A stretch of DNA of 64,000 nucleotides from Bacteroidota bacterium (GCA_023426145.1 JAFABG010000040.1:310001-374000); one strand, 5' to 3'; counted from the first letter of the stretch, positions 18,810-27,607 are shown. The notes: a model not told the origin generated them from the letters alone. A program made the numbers and translations.

Positions 18810-20894
18810 ATGAAAAAGAAGATCCCATTTTTATTGATGTTTGTACTGTCGTTATCGCTTTCCTTCGCACAGAACACTTTCCGGTTTGGAACATCTACAT
18901 CGTGCGATGGCAAAACTCTTCTGGTGGATAGCAAGGGACTCATCCTTGATGGCAAGCCTATAATTCCCGTTATGGGGGAGATTCACTATGCCCGCGTGCC
19001 AGAATCAGAATGGCTTCGAGAGATCCGTAAAATGAAGGCCGGTGGTATTAATATCATTTCTACCTATATCTTCTGGATTCACCATGAACCAGAAGAAGGA
19101 AAATGGAACTGGAGCGGCAATCATAATTTGCGTCGCTTTGTCCAGATCTGTGCAGAAGAAAATATGATGTTGGTGTTGCGTCTTGGCCCTTTCTGTCATG
19201 GGGAAGTGTATCAAGGGGGGATTCCTTCATGGGTACATGAGAAAGCCAGACAGAATCCTACGTATAAGATACGTACCTGTACTCGCGGGTTTCTTGAAGA
19301 TTGTACGAAGCTTTATAATACTATCTTTGCACAAGTGAATGGACTTTTGTGGAAAGATGGAGGTCCTGTGGTCGGAGTGCAGATCGAGAACGAAAGTCGT
19401 GGTCCTTGGAATTATCTGGAGACATTGAAGAATATTGCTGTTAAGGCAGGATTTGATGTTCCATTCTATACCCGTACCGGTTGGCCTGCGCTTAGGGGAA
19501 AAGAGATTTTCGGGCAACTGTTACCGCTTTATGGTGACTACGCCGACGGATTTTGGGACAGGAAGCTGGAGGATATGCCAGGCAATTATGCTGATGCTTT
19601 CATTATGAGAGACAAACGCTTGAGTAGTGCTATTGCCACAGAGACATTCTCTAAGAAAGAACTGTCAGAAGATTCTTCCTCTTTTAGTTCAGAATTGTCC
19701 TATCCCTATTTTACTTGTGAATTAGGTGGAGGTATGATGCCGGCATATCATCGTCGGATAAACATAAATGGAAGAGAACTTAAACCACTGGTTATATGTA
19801 AGCTAGGTAGTGGTTCCAACCTTCCGGGATATTATATGTATCATGGTGGTACAAATCCATATAATCCTCTTCACACTATGGGAGAAACACAAGCCTCTCC
19901 GGGTACTAATCATAATGATCTGCCTTATATGACTTATGATTTCCAAGCTCCCCTAGGCGAAGTGGGGCAAGTATTTGATATTCCCTTTCATGAAGGACGT
20001 TTTATCCATCAGATGTTGGCAGACTGGGGCAATGAACTTTTGGAGATGGATGTTGACTCGTTAAGCAAGCATTATGCCCGTCGGGGCGCTTTTGAATTTT
20101 ATAATGACTATGTGCGTATCAAGAATGAGAGCGGAACATCTTATGTTACTCTTAAAGATTATCGAACTGGAGGCGCAACTATTGACTGGACTACTGTAGA
20201 ACCCTTTTGCAAGGTGGATAGCCTTATCTATTTTATTGAAATCAAGGGTAAAAAGCCTCAAATCTCCGTTGATGGCAAGGTCTATACTTGTAAGCTTGAT
20301 GAGCAGCAGAAGGCAGGCAAGCTCAATGTCTGCGTGCTCTCATGCGATAAGGCCAAGACTGCTTATAAAATTGACGGCAAATTGTTTTATGCCAAGAATG
20401 GCGGTATTTTGTATAAGAGTGATTCATGCATTGTGGAAGAGGTCTGGGCTAAATCTCCTATCATTTCTGCCATAGTAACAGAAGTGAAAAGAGCTGATGC
20501 TCCTCGTATTGTTCCCATTGGACCTCAAGGAGTGGCTGCGCAACCTGTGGAGGAGGATTTTGCGAAAGCTGCGGTGTACACTCTTAATTATGATTCATCT
20601 GGAATAGACAATTGTAATAATCTTTTTCTCAGGATAAATTATCGGGGCGATGTGGCTCGTGTGTATGCAGATGGTAGGCTCGTAGCAGATAACTTCTGGA
20701 ATGGAAAGGAAATGTGGGTTCGTATGGCAGATCTCGTAGGTAAGAAGGTAGAACTAAAAATTTTGCCTTTACGCAAAGATGCCCCCATATACTTCCAAAA
20801 AGAACAAAAAGCTATTATTGAGGCAGCTAAAGGTGATTATATGCTTGGGCTAGATTCTGTTGAAGTTATGGTGCGTCGTACACTGAATTTATGA
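18810..20894 (+). CDS. GH35 beta-galactosidase, secreted
   Basis: Signal peptide ending near SFAQN. ILDGKPIIPVMGEIHYARVP is the classic GH35 start of the TIM barrel, QIENES (191-196) gives acid/base Glu195 and FTCELGGGMM the nucleophile Glu304. A C-terminal beta-rich half carries the galactose-binding jelly rolls. The enzyme should remove terminal beta-galactose from pectic galactan or arabinogalactan. It follows GH28 after 20 bases and ends 21 bases before the DUF5043-like gene, whose ribosome-binding site (AGAGGAAAG) overlaps the GH35 stop region. Confidence 0.9.
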   Translation: MKKKIPFLLMFVLSLSLSFAQNTFRFGTSTSCDGKTLLVDSKGLILDGKPIIPVMGEIHYARVPESEWLREIRKMKAGGINIISTYIFWIHHEPEEGKWNWSGNHNLRRFVQICAEENMMLVLRLGPFCHGEVYQGGIPSWVHEKARQNPTYKIRTCTRGFLEDCTKLYNTIFAQVNGLLWKDGGPVVGVQIENESRGPWNYLETLKNIAVKAGFDVPFYTRTGWPALRGKEIFGQLLPLYGDYADGFWDRKLEDMPGNYADAFIMRDKRLSSAIATETFSKKELSEDSSSFSSELSYPYFTCELGGGMMPAYHRRININGRELKPLVICKLGSGSNLPGYYMYHGGTNPYNPLHTMGETQASPGTNHNDLPYMTYDFQAPLGEVGQVFDIPFHEGRFIHQMLADWGNELLEMDVDSLSKHYARRGAFEFYNDYVRIKNESGTSYVTLKDYRTGGATIDWTTVEPFCKVDSLIYFIEIKGKKPQISVDGKVYTCKLDEQQKAGKLNVCVLSCDKAKTAYKIDGKLFYAKNGGILYKSDSCIVEEVWAKSPIISAIVTEVKRADAPRIVPIGPQGVAAQPVEEDFAKAAVYTLNYDSSGIDNCNNLFLRINYRGDVARVYADGRLVADNFWNGKEMWVRMADLVGKKVELKILPLRKDAPIYFQKEQKAIIEAAKGDYMLGLDSVEVMVRRTLNL

Positions 20895-20907
20895 GAGGAA
20901 AGTGACA

Positions 20908-21506
20908 TGTTGAATATGAAAACAATTATAACTTTAATATGTGTGTTGTTTTGTGCGTCCTATCTTTCTGCACAAACAAATTACTATTCCACAACTAAAA
21001 TATTTAATGAGAACGGATATTCTTATCAATGCGATGTAGACATAGCAAAAGGAGTCAGATTATATAATAAAGAAAATCTATTGACCCATACAAAATGGCT
21101 TTTTAAGGATACAGGCAAAGAGCCTCCTATGCCATATCATATAAATGATGTAGAGGACGATACATGGACGAAACGGAAGTGCTATTCTATAATTAATAAT
21201 GCCTTTTCGGCTACTGAAAAGGAGCGAACCAAAGGAAGAAAATTGGATATAACTATATTTATAGATCCAGAAACTGGGAAGGTAACAGAAGTTGAATTCT
21301 ACTTCGTGACAGTGAACCCTTTCGCAACAATTCCTGTTTCAGTTTATCGCAAAATAGAATTAGAACTAAAAAAGAATATTTGGTTTGTTCCAACTGCAGA
21401 AGGAAAAAGAATGAACTTTCTGATACGCTCCTGGAGGCAGGAGATAGGAGCTACTTTAAAAGCAGATTAGTATTAGTAAATGTGTGGAGGCAAATGGCTT
21501 ATACAT
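20908..21506 (+). repeat. 599-bp direct duplication, copy 1 (DUF5043-like gene block)
   Basis: This block and 41438-42036 align end to end without indels and with few substitutions; identity stops abruptly on both sides. It contains the whole small secreted-protein gene plus about 36 bases after its stop. The two copies are in direct orientation and bracket the accessory island. Confidence 0.9.
20916..21470 (+). CDS. Small secreted protein, DUF5043-like, copy 1
   Basis: Signal peptide ending at YLSAQ, then about 165 residues opening with TNYYSTTKIFNENGYSYQCD. I associate this pattern with the Bacteroides-restricted DUF5043 family, whose function is unknown. The ATG at 20916 is preferred to the one at 20907 because it is the one shared with the second copy (41446). 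The two proteins differ at about 12 of 184 positions, concentrated at residues 38-48. It lies directly behind GH35, but its presence there may come from the duplication rather than from a pectin role. Confidence 0.7.
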   Translation: MKTIITLICVLFCASYLSAQTNYYSTTKIFNENGYSYQCDVDIAKGVRLYNKENLLTHTKWLFKDTGKEPPMPYHINDVEDDTWTKRKCYSIINNAFSATEKERTKGRKLDITIFIDPETGKVTEVEFYFVTVNPFATIPVSVYRKIELELKKNIWFVPTAEGKRMNFLIRSWRQEIGATLKAD

Positions 21507-21711
21507 ATTAGAGCTATTAAAGATCTAAGTAAATACATTGATGCCAAAGGAAAATTACCCTCATTCTTAACATTGACACTAATAGACTCTTTTGCCTATA
21601 TTACTTTATAGTGAACAAATTTGAGAACTCCTTCTTAATTTGCATTTCTGCACTTTTGAGTAGTATTTCCTTTTACTATCGGAATTACCTTTGCCGTAAA
21701 TCGAATTAATT

Positions 21712-22530
21712 ATGCCAAAGTTAATAACAGATGACAAGACTAATACTGTCTATTTCTCGGAATGGACTAAGTATTTCCGATGCTGTGGAGAAATAATCAA
21801 GATATTAGATAAGTATCAAGTAAAACATGAACTATTGCCATTTACAAAGGACTATTGGATTCGGGATTATATGCCTGTCCAGATATCAGAATCTACATTT
21901 ATCCAATACCGCTACAACCCTGATTATCTCCAAACAAAGACGTTGTATATAACCGATCCGACAGGCTGTTGTAAACATCTGAATATTGATACTATCAAAA
22001 CCGACATTGTTATTGATGGTGGCAATATAATAAAATGCAACGATGCTATTATAATGACAGACAAAGTGTTATATGAAAATTCAACATATTCTAAATCTGA
22101 ACTAGTTAATCAGCTTGAAGTTCTTTTTCAAGCAGAGCTTATACTAATTCCTTGGGATAGGAAAGAGCCTTATGGTCATGCTGACGGAATGGTTCGCTTT
22201 ATTGAGAATAAGAAAATACTGCTAAATAACTACATGGATTTTGATAAGAGATTAAGAGAAAATTTAGTCAAAGTATTAAATCCACATTTCGAGATAATTG
22301 AGTTACATTACAATGTGCCGAAACGATCAGAATTGAGTTGGGCTTATATTAATTATCTGCAAGTAGGAGATCTAATTCTGTTACCGGCAATGGGAATAGA
22401 TGAAGATGAGCAGGTTCTTAGCCAGTTCAAAGGTGTTTTTGAGACAGATATAGAACAAGTAAACGTTGCTGAGCTTGTCAGGCTTGGAGGGGCTTTGAAC
22501 TGCATTTCGTGGAATATAAAACAATTATAA
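21712..22530 (+). CDS. Agmatine deiminase / peptidyl-arginine deiminase family protein
   Basis: The family motifs are present in order: DYWIRDYMPV (guanidinium-binding Trp/Arg/Asp), VIDGGNII, GHADGMVRF (catalytic His and Asp) and GGALNCISWN with the nucleophilic Cys near the C terminus. Known members hydrolyse agmatine to N-carbamoylputrescine and ammonia, or deiminate arginine. At 272 residues it is shorter than typical agmatine deiminases (about 340-370), and it has no signal peptide, so it is probably a cytosolic short variant. A TACCTTTG box at 21686-21693 fits a -7 element just upstream. First gene of the island's left part. Confidence 0.8.
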   Translation: MPKLITDDKTNTVYFSEWTKYFRCCGEIIKILDKYQVKHELLPFTKDYWIRDYMPVQISESTFIQYRYNPDYLQTKTLYITDPTGCCKHLNIDTIKTDIVIDGGNIIKCNDAIIMTDKVLYENSTYSKSELVNQLEVLFQAELILIPWDRKEPYGHADGMVRFIENKKILLNNYMDFDKRLRENLVKVLNPHFEIIELHYNVPKRSELSWAYINYLQVGDLILLPAMGIDEDEQVLSQFKGVFETDIEQVNVAELVRLGGALNCISWNIKQL

Positions 22531-22541
22531 AAGAAGTCATC

Positions 22542-22691
22542 ATGAAAGAATTAATTATCTTTGTCGTAGTCTTTGCTTTTCTCTTCTGGATAGGGATGAA
22601 GTTAAACCGCTGGGTAAATGGAAGTTCAAAAATCAGTAGAAACCAAAAGAAAATTTTGGAAGAGATGAAAAAGCAGAATCGAAAATCATAA
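22542..22691 (+). CDS. Small single-pass membrane protein
   Basis: Forty-nine residues: one hydrophobic helix (about residues 3-22, IIFVVVFAFLFWIGM) followed by a basic tail rich in Lys and Asn. The ATG at 22542 has AAAAGAAG upstream; the longer frame would begin inside the preceding gene. It sits 11 bases after the deiminase gene and 11 before the next, consistent with one transcript. Function unknown. Confidence 0.5.
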   Translation: MKELIIFVVVFAFLFWIGMKLNRWVNGSSKISRNQKKILEEMKKQNRKS

Positions 22692-22702
22692 AATCATTGA
22701 AT

Positions 22703-23473
22703 ATGAATAATCTAGGTTTATTAACAGACGAATTATTGAAAACTTCTGAAAAGTATCAACAAGTAAAGCTATTACAAGCAATTAACAAATGCTTTCTGTC
22801 CGAATATATGTTAGAAATAGATGAAAATTTCAAATTATATCCTATCGAAGTAGAAGCATATTATTATCAAGAGAATAATTTTCCGGATACCTGTGTTCAC
22901 AAATATCAATGGCAACAGAATCGATTTGGGAAACTATATTTTCATCGTGCAGGCAACAAAACTGACGCGTCTTTTCTTTTTGATGGTGGGGGAGTTGATG
23001 TTTGTTTATCAGACTCAGATGATTTTTTTCTGGGAATCTTAATTCGTGGTGCATGGATAAATCAAGAAGAGAAGCCCGTTTGTACCCCGGGTGTATTAAC
23101 AAGAAGAGTCATCTTCCATATTTGCAATGACGATTCAATAAAGAAAATTACTGGTAAAGAAGCCAATGCAATAAGAGAACTTGAGGAAAATAGTCAGATA
23201 ATTCAGCTCGCTTATGACGACAGGCGAAATAAAGAATCTTATCTTATGCATTCTACCCGTTTTGGAATAAATCCTGATAATCATCCGGAATATGCTTCGT
23301 ACAAACTTCGTTCTTTAATCGAATTAAATGCGCCAAGCCATCCATTCAGAGCGAAAGAAAAAGTCGCATTAGACTATATAATTGATAATAACATTGACCC
23401 GACACCAGATAATATTAGAAAAATATTAGGAAGTAATTCTAATTGGATTATCAATCAATTGAAATCTAAATAG
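22703..23473 (+). CDS. Unknown protein with possible 3-methyladenine DNA glycosylase (AAG/MPG) resemblance
   Basis: No confident family. Four blocks occur in the order and spacing of AAG-type DNA glycosylases: VEAYYY (compare the ETEAY block), GKLYFHRAG with GVDVCL, GILIRGAWI and GVLTRRVIF. The active-site details cannot be confirmed by eye, and the C-terminal 90 residues are not part of that fold. The ATG at 22703 is preferred over a TTG two codons earlier. No signal peptide, so cytosolic. Its stop codon abuts the stop of the convergent AraC-type gene with no intervening base. The fold assignment is a guess; a homology search would decide. Confidence 0.5.
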   Translation: MNNLGLLTDELLKTSEKYQQVKLLQAINKCFLSEYMLEIDENFKLYPIEVEAYYYQENNFPDTCVHKYQWQQNRFGKLYFHRAGNKTDASFLFDGGGVDVCLSDSDDFFLGILIRGAWINQEEKPVCTPGVLTRRVIFHICNDDSIKKITGKEANAIRELEENSQIIQLAYDDRRNKESYLMHSTRFGINPDNHPEYASYKLRSLIELNAPSHPFRAKEKVALDYIIDNNIDPTPDNIRKILGSNSNWIINQLKSK

Positions 23474-24364
23474 CTATTCGTGTAAAATAGGGATCCATAC
23501 TTCTGTCAAAAGTTCAGATTCGGGAGTATCATTCGGACTGTTCAAATAACGTTCAAGGATTAACCCATTGCCAAGAACATATCTCTGCGGAATACTCAAT
23601 AGGGTGCTTTTGTAGAAAGAGTGCAGTTCATTGTATGACCCTTTATGAATATATACCGCATATTTACCGGTGGGTAAGGTCATGTTCTTAATCTCATCTA
23701 CTAATCGGGATTTTATGGATTTTGTAATGGTTATGCAAGCATAGAAACGGCATTTATCAACATTAGTTATACCCGTATCATCATAGCAGATACCCCAATA
23801 TCCCTCGTTTATGGGTAAAATATTGTTTGTTGAGGCGTAATTGTAGAGTTTGTCCCAACTATCTTCTTCAAAAAGAGTAGATGCATAATCGTCGTAATTG
23901 CCAATATAGGACAAGAACAATACAGGTGTTTCTGGGAGGTCTATTATTTCGCAGTCGACAGTAGATACATTTTGCATAATAGGTTCGGTGAGAAATCGTG
24001 CTTTATAATTTGCTGGAGTAGTATTTAGTTTTTTTTGAAAGATATTATACAAAGCTGTATCATTGGAAAGGCCGATTCGTTCTGCTATTTCTGATTGGGT
24101 ATATTTACCCTCTTTCAATAGTTGCAAGGCGTATTCAAGCCTTATCCGGTTTTTATATTGACCGACAGTTTCATGTATATAAGTTGAAAAATATATATAT
24201 AGATTACGTTTACATATACCTGAAATTTTGGATAAATGCTCAATACTGGTTTCTTTTTCGAACGCATTGGCATCAGAGCCTGTCCAGTCGCATTGCACCA
24301 TCATATTTATATGATGAAGTACTAAAACAATTTGCCCTTTATATTTATTATCAATAGATTCCAT
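23474..24364 (-). CDS. AraC-family regulator with C-terminal GyrI-like effector domain
   Basis: Residues about 35-135 contain the two helix-turn-helix motifs of AraC/XylS proteins (QSEIAERIGLSND is the second recognition unit). Residues about 140-296 form a GyrI-like/SOAV small-molecule-binding domain with PVLFLSYIGNY, as in Rob/MarA-type multidrug sensors. It is convergent with the deiminase cluster. A CAAAATTA sequence at 24373-24380 could be its -7 box on the minus strand, close to the start codon. Regulatory targets are unknown; the neighbouring deiminase gene is one candidate by proximity. Confidence 0.85.
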   Translation of the reverse strand: MESIDNKYKGQIVLVLHHINMMVQCDWTGSDANAFEKETSIEHLSKISGICKRNLYIYFSTYIHETVGQYKNRIRLEYALQLLKEGKYTQSEIAERIGLSNDTALYNIFQKKLNTTPANYKARFLTEPIMQNVSTVDCEIIDLPETPVLFLSYIGNYDDYASTLFEEDSWDKLYNYASTNNILPINEGYWGICYDDTGITNVDKCRFYACITITKSIKSRLVDEIKNMTLPTGKYAVYIHKGSYNELHSFYKSTLLSIPQRYVLGNGLILERYLNSPNDTPESELLTEVWIPILHE

Positions 24365-24423
24365 TACAAATACAAAATTATGAAAAAAGAACTGATCGAT
24401 AAATTTTTCAGCTTCCTTTTTGG

Positions 24424-24791
24424 TTGGGAAGATCTAAGCTTCCTAAATTTCAGTCGAATAAGAGTAATATGGAAGCAGTCGGTAAAGAAGTGCTAGAAGT
24501 ATTCGACAGGACAACAAGTCAGTCTATTGAAGATGGGGTAAGTATTGTGATAAATGATGATAGTAAAATGAATCATATTTTTCTTAATCTAATCATAATT
24601 TTGATTCATTAGTAAAACAATATGGCGAGAGAGAGGAAGTTGTGAGAGCCGTATTGAAAGCATCATATAATCAACTACCATCAGGTGGAATTTTTAGAGA
24701 AATTCCTGTTAATGTTGATGTTTATAATGTAATAATTAGAGGTACTTTTGTAACTGGAATACCAAGAATTGGAACGATGTATATTCCTTAA
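24424..24791 (+). pseudogene. Frameshifted C-terminal remnant of a polymorphic (Rhs-type) toxin
   Basis: The frame from 24424 reads SKLPKFQSNKSNMEAVGKE to about 24590, then the protein continues in another frame as DSLVKQYGEREEVVRAVL through GGIFREIPVNVDVY and RGTFVTGIPRIGTMYIP to a TAA at 24789. Joined across one frameshift this resembles the C-terminal nuclease-type modules that end Rhs and CdiA proteins (a KMNHIF entry motif, then a short beta-rich tail). There is no start codon or delivery region, so it is debris. The putative immunity gene follows 15 bases later, intact. Confidence 0.5.
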
Positions 24792-24806
24792 AAGAATATT
24801 TAGGTT

Positions 24807-25352
24807 ATGGATTGGAAAGAACTTTTATTGAAATTTGAAGAAAGTAAAGATTGGACATCAGCCATAGATTTAATGCAGTGTGTTGTGAGTAAAGAAAATG
24901 CTAGCTTAGATGCATATTTAAGTATCAATTATCTGTTAATGAATCTTGTGCTTGAAGAGGACTATGACCCTAGTAAGCTAGATTACTATCTAGGATTATT
25001 AAAGAGATATTTTAATGAGTCATATTCTAAATTTTCAAATAATCCTGAGTACTTATTTTTTATAAGTAATGCAGTTATTATGGCAGAGTGGCTTGTAGGC
25101 CTTGAAGTGGAAGAAGTTAATGATATGATGAGAAGGCCAGTAAAGCTTGATCCAGAGAATATTCTTTATAAATGGGGATACTTGTGGTCTTTTGATATAG
25201 GCAAAGTACCTAATAGAGAAGAAAATTTGGGTGCATGTGCAGAACAAGCATTATCTGATCAGAATGTTCTGGAGAAGTTGAATTCTAAAGGGGCATTAGG
25301 GGAATATGTTTTGGGCTCGTTAAAATATTGCATGGAAAAATATAAGAGATGA
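24807..25352 (+). CDS. Putative orphan immunity protein
   Basis: A 181-residue, acidic, mostly helical cytosolic protein (opening MDWKELLLKFEESKDW) with tetratricopeptide-like spacing of aromatic residues. It is not a family I can name. Its position directly after a toxin C-terminal remnant, its size and its acidity are what one expects of a polymorphic-toxin immunity protein. The gene is intact although the toxin is broken, as is common for orphan immunity genes. A clear terminator follows at 25381. Alternative: an unrelated small gene. Confidence 0.5.
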   Translation: MDWKELLLKFEESKDWTSAIDLMQCVVSKENASLDAYLSINYLLMNLVLEEDYDPSKLDYYLGLLKRYFNESYSKFSNNPEYLFFISNAVIMAEWLVGLEVEEVNDMMRRPVKLDPENILYKWGYLWSFDIGKVPNREENLGACAEQALSDQNVLEKLNSKGALGEYVLGSLKYCMEKYKR

Positions 25353-25380
25353 TAAATAGTCATCTGTTAAAAAGTAGATT

Positions 25381-25424
25381 TCAGCGAAACATCTCTTATG
25401 GTGATTGTTTCGCTGATCTTTTTT
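25381..25424 (+). terminator. Rho-independent terminator after the putative immunity gene
   Basis: Perfect 11-bp stem (25381-25391 with 25406-25416) around a 14-nt loop, followed by CTTTTTT. Confidence 0.85.
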
Positions 25425-25559
25425 AGGAGTAGCCAGAGATTGTGATTTATGAAGATCGAATGGCTTAAAAAAGAGATTAACGACCTCAAGTAAGATAAGA
25501 AAACTTTATTACAACTAATCACCGCTAAACATTAAATAAATATCCCACAACCGAGAATC

Positions 25560-25930
25560 TCATGGAAGAATATATTTGGTAAATTACTGTCATCTGTCAC
25601 ACATTGATACGCAACGCCCTAATTACTAGTCAATAAACCGGTGACAGCAGGAGGTGATAGTAAGGTGATAGCAAATTTACCGTCACCAGCAGTTGATGCC
25701 ATTTTATCTTCTTGCCATTTCAACCCATCTTCACGGAGATCAATACGGAATCTGGACGATAGAGGATATCGGGATCATGAGATAAATGTGAGTATTGCTC
25801 CAAAATAGGTTCTTTAGGCAGAATATCAAATGGAATTTTGGGCTGATAGCATTCATTTCACAGCCAAGTGATATATTCATTTCTTATAGGGTTTAATGCG
25901 TTTGGGGCAGCGTCGTCGTGAGCGTTAAGA
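25560..25930 (-). pseudogene. Decayed tail of a VirE/DUF3987-type gene
   Basis: Read on the minus strand, three frames in turn give HDDAAPNALNPIRNEYITW, ILPKEPILEQYSHLSHD and GDGKFAITLLSPPAVTG before a stop, so the reading frame is broken several times. The last piece is closely matched by GDSKIAFTLLSHVAVTL on the plus strand near 27695, which shows that debris of the same gene type exists in inverted orientation on the other side of the IS3-family element. Assignment to Bacteroides VirE-like DUF3987 proteins is from memory and tentative. The rest of 25425-26034 shows nothing I can name. Confidence 0.35.
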
Positions 25931-26079
25931 TAGCTAATGTACTGAATATATCTCATAAGAACAAAGAAATTGAAGAATATGAAAAAGTAAAATATCGCAT
26001 AAAAAATAACCATTATTAAGTGGTAAAAAAAAAGTGTAGTGTACTGAATAAGTTGACTCTTCTTTAATTACAAAGAAAG

Positions 26080-26460
26080 ATGAATGAATTAAAAAAGAAG
26101 TACACCCCTTACACGGAATTTGAACGAAAGTCTTATCTTCGTGATTATTTATCAAGTTCAGAAACGAAGTATCAATTTGCCAAGCGTACAGGCGTTTGTA
26201 GCAGGCTATTGAACATTTGGCTTAAGAAGTACCAAATGGAAGATAAGGAAATGGGTAAATCACACACATCATTAAGTAATCACTCTGATGAGTCACTCAC
26301 TGAGCTTCAGAACGAGTTGGCTCAATTGCGTGCCGAGAACCGTAAACTTCAGCGTGCCCTCCAGCAGGAGAGCCTGCGTCATGAAGCTTGCGAAGAACTT
26401 ATCAACTTAACAGAGTCAACCTACCACATCAAGGTACGAAAAAACTCCGATGCCAAGTAA
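26080..26460 (+). CDS. IS3-family OrfA (helix-turn-helix subunit)
   Basis: 126 residues with an N-terminal helix-turn-helix (YQFAKRTGVCSRLLNIWLKK) and a leucine-zipper-like coiled coil (ELQNELAQLRAENRKLQRAL), the layout of IS3 OrfA. OrfB starts within it in the next frame (overlap from about 26388), where programmed -1 frameshifting normally fuses the two. Confidence 0.85.
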   Translation: MNELKKKYTPYTEFERKSYLRDYLSSSETKYQFAKRTGVCSRLLNIWLKKYQMEDKEMGKSHTSLSNHSDESLTELQNELAQLRAENRKLQRALQQESLRHEACEELINLTESTYHIKVRKNSDAK

Positions 26461-27250
26461 TCGACACCTTGTTAGAGAAGAACTCCGTTGCGCCAATGCG
26501 CGGCTGCCTGCAGTTCCTCTGTGATTACTTCGGCATAACCAGACAAGGTTATTATAAACATGTTAATCGAAGAGTTGAGATCGATATTTTCACCTCAAGT
26601 ATCGTTCTATATTGTAATGAGCTGCATAAAATCATGCCTAAAGCAGGTATGCGTGAACTCTATGCCTGTTGCATTGGTAAGTTCGGAGATAAAATGGTTA
26701 TTGGCAGAGATCAATGTTATAGGATCCTTCGCGCGAATGGTTTATCTCAACGTACTAAGCGCTTGAGACCCAGAACGACGATCTCTAATCATAATTATTA
26801 TATATATCCCGACTTACTCAATGTTACCCTCAAATTTGTGGCTACCAATTTGGGGGCGATGGCGGTAGCGGATATAACGTATGTGTCCACTTGCGAAGGC
26901 TGGGCTTACTTGTCCTTGCTCACCGATGCGGCTAGCCGGGCTATTGTGGGATATGTCTTTTGTGTATGACACAGTGCGGAGACCCTTTACATAACGCACT
27001 GGCTGAACGGATGAACAATACAATCAAAAACGGATGGCTCTTCGATTGTGCTGATGAAAGTTTTGAGCAGCTAAGCAAGCGTATTGATGATGCTGTATAT
27101 GCCTACAACTATGTACGACCACATCAAGGTATACGGATGAGAACTCCTATGGAATACGTTGAAGCAACCAAAGAAGTTCACAGCGTACCCCTTCGCTCGT
27201 CGGGACGAGTGGTCTCGCCCCTTGCCGCTGGGGCGATCCCCGACCGATGA
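26388..27250 (+). pseudogene. IS3-family OrfB transposase with the DDE core deleted
   Basis: The first part (26388-26969) contains the HTH_21-type region and the strand VADITYVSTCEGWAYLSL with the first catalytic Asp. It then breaks after AIVGYVF and resumes in another frame at about 26960 with TQCGDPLHNALAERMNN, which holds the catalytic Glu region, through YNYVRPHQGIRM. The intervening segment, which should carry the second Asp, is missing. The deletion must inactivate the transposase. Confidence 0.85.
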
Positions 27251-27331
27251 TCTTTTATTGTCATGCGCAGTTTACCATATTGGGCATTGTATAGTACAAA
27301 GAATATCTATATATTTGCAAAACTCACTTAT

Positions 27332-27481
27332 GTGACAACTTTTTTAGGTTTTAATAATCCAAGAGTGAACTTTTTTAGGCCTAAAAAAATAGACAGTAAA
27401 CTTTTTCAGGTTTAGAAAACTATTGAGTAAACTTATTTAGGTATAACATACGAAGTTGTCAACTATTTCCAGTACACTACA
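27332..27481 (+). repeat. Five-fold 31-bp-phased motif array at the right end of the IS3-family element
   Basis: The core AACTTTTTTAGG and close variants begin at 27337, 27368, 27399, 27430 and 27461, that is at exactly 31-bp steps. The fifth copy (AACTATTTCCAG) lies inside the terminal inverted repeat. Sequence between cores is not conserved. Thirty-one bases is close to three helical turns, so all copies face the same side of the DNA. The left end has a single copy inside its inverted repeat. The likely role is multiple transposase binding, by analogy with other elements having repeated end sites. Confidence 0.8.
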
Positions 27482-27500
27482 AAGAACCTATAGTTTTAAT

Positions 27501-27607
27501 CGTTTCTATTCAATGAAACCTTTGTTTCTCCTCGTTGAAACTATAGTTCCATCCCTATGAAACCAAGAGTTTCAAACAAATGAAACTTTAGTTTCAAGTA
27601 ATGGAAA
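27501..27607. repeat. Cluster of GTTTC/GAAAC inverted pentamers
   Basis: GTTTC or its complement GAAAC appears nine times in about 107 bases, often in facing pairs such as GAAACTTTAGTTTC at 27582-27595. Spacing is irregular. It lies between the IS3-family element and VirE-type debris and could be a protein-binding or hairpin-forming region belonging to the broken gene. Confidence 0.5.

Larger units (their letters stand above)
26035..27481 (+). mobile_element. IS3-family element, internally deleted
   Basis: Ends are imperfect 23/24-bp inverted repeats: 26035-26057 begins TGTAGTGTACTGAATAAG and the complement of 27458-27481 begins TGTAGTGTACTGGAAATAG. Both sides are flanked by AAG (26032-26034 and 27482-27484), a 3-bp target duplication in the range of IS3 elements. 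It carries orfA and a deleted orfB, so it cannot transpose by itself. The right end bears a five-fold 31-bp-spaced motif array. Confidence 0.85.

Noticed and set aside
27501..27607. CRISPR-like array of GTTTC repeats
   Set aside because: Repeats are only 5 bases, in both orientations, with irregular spacing and no cas genes.
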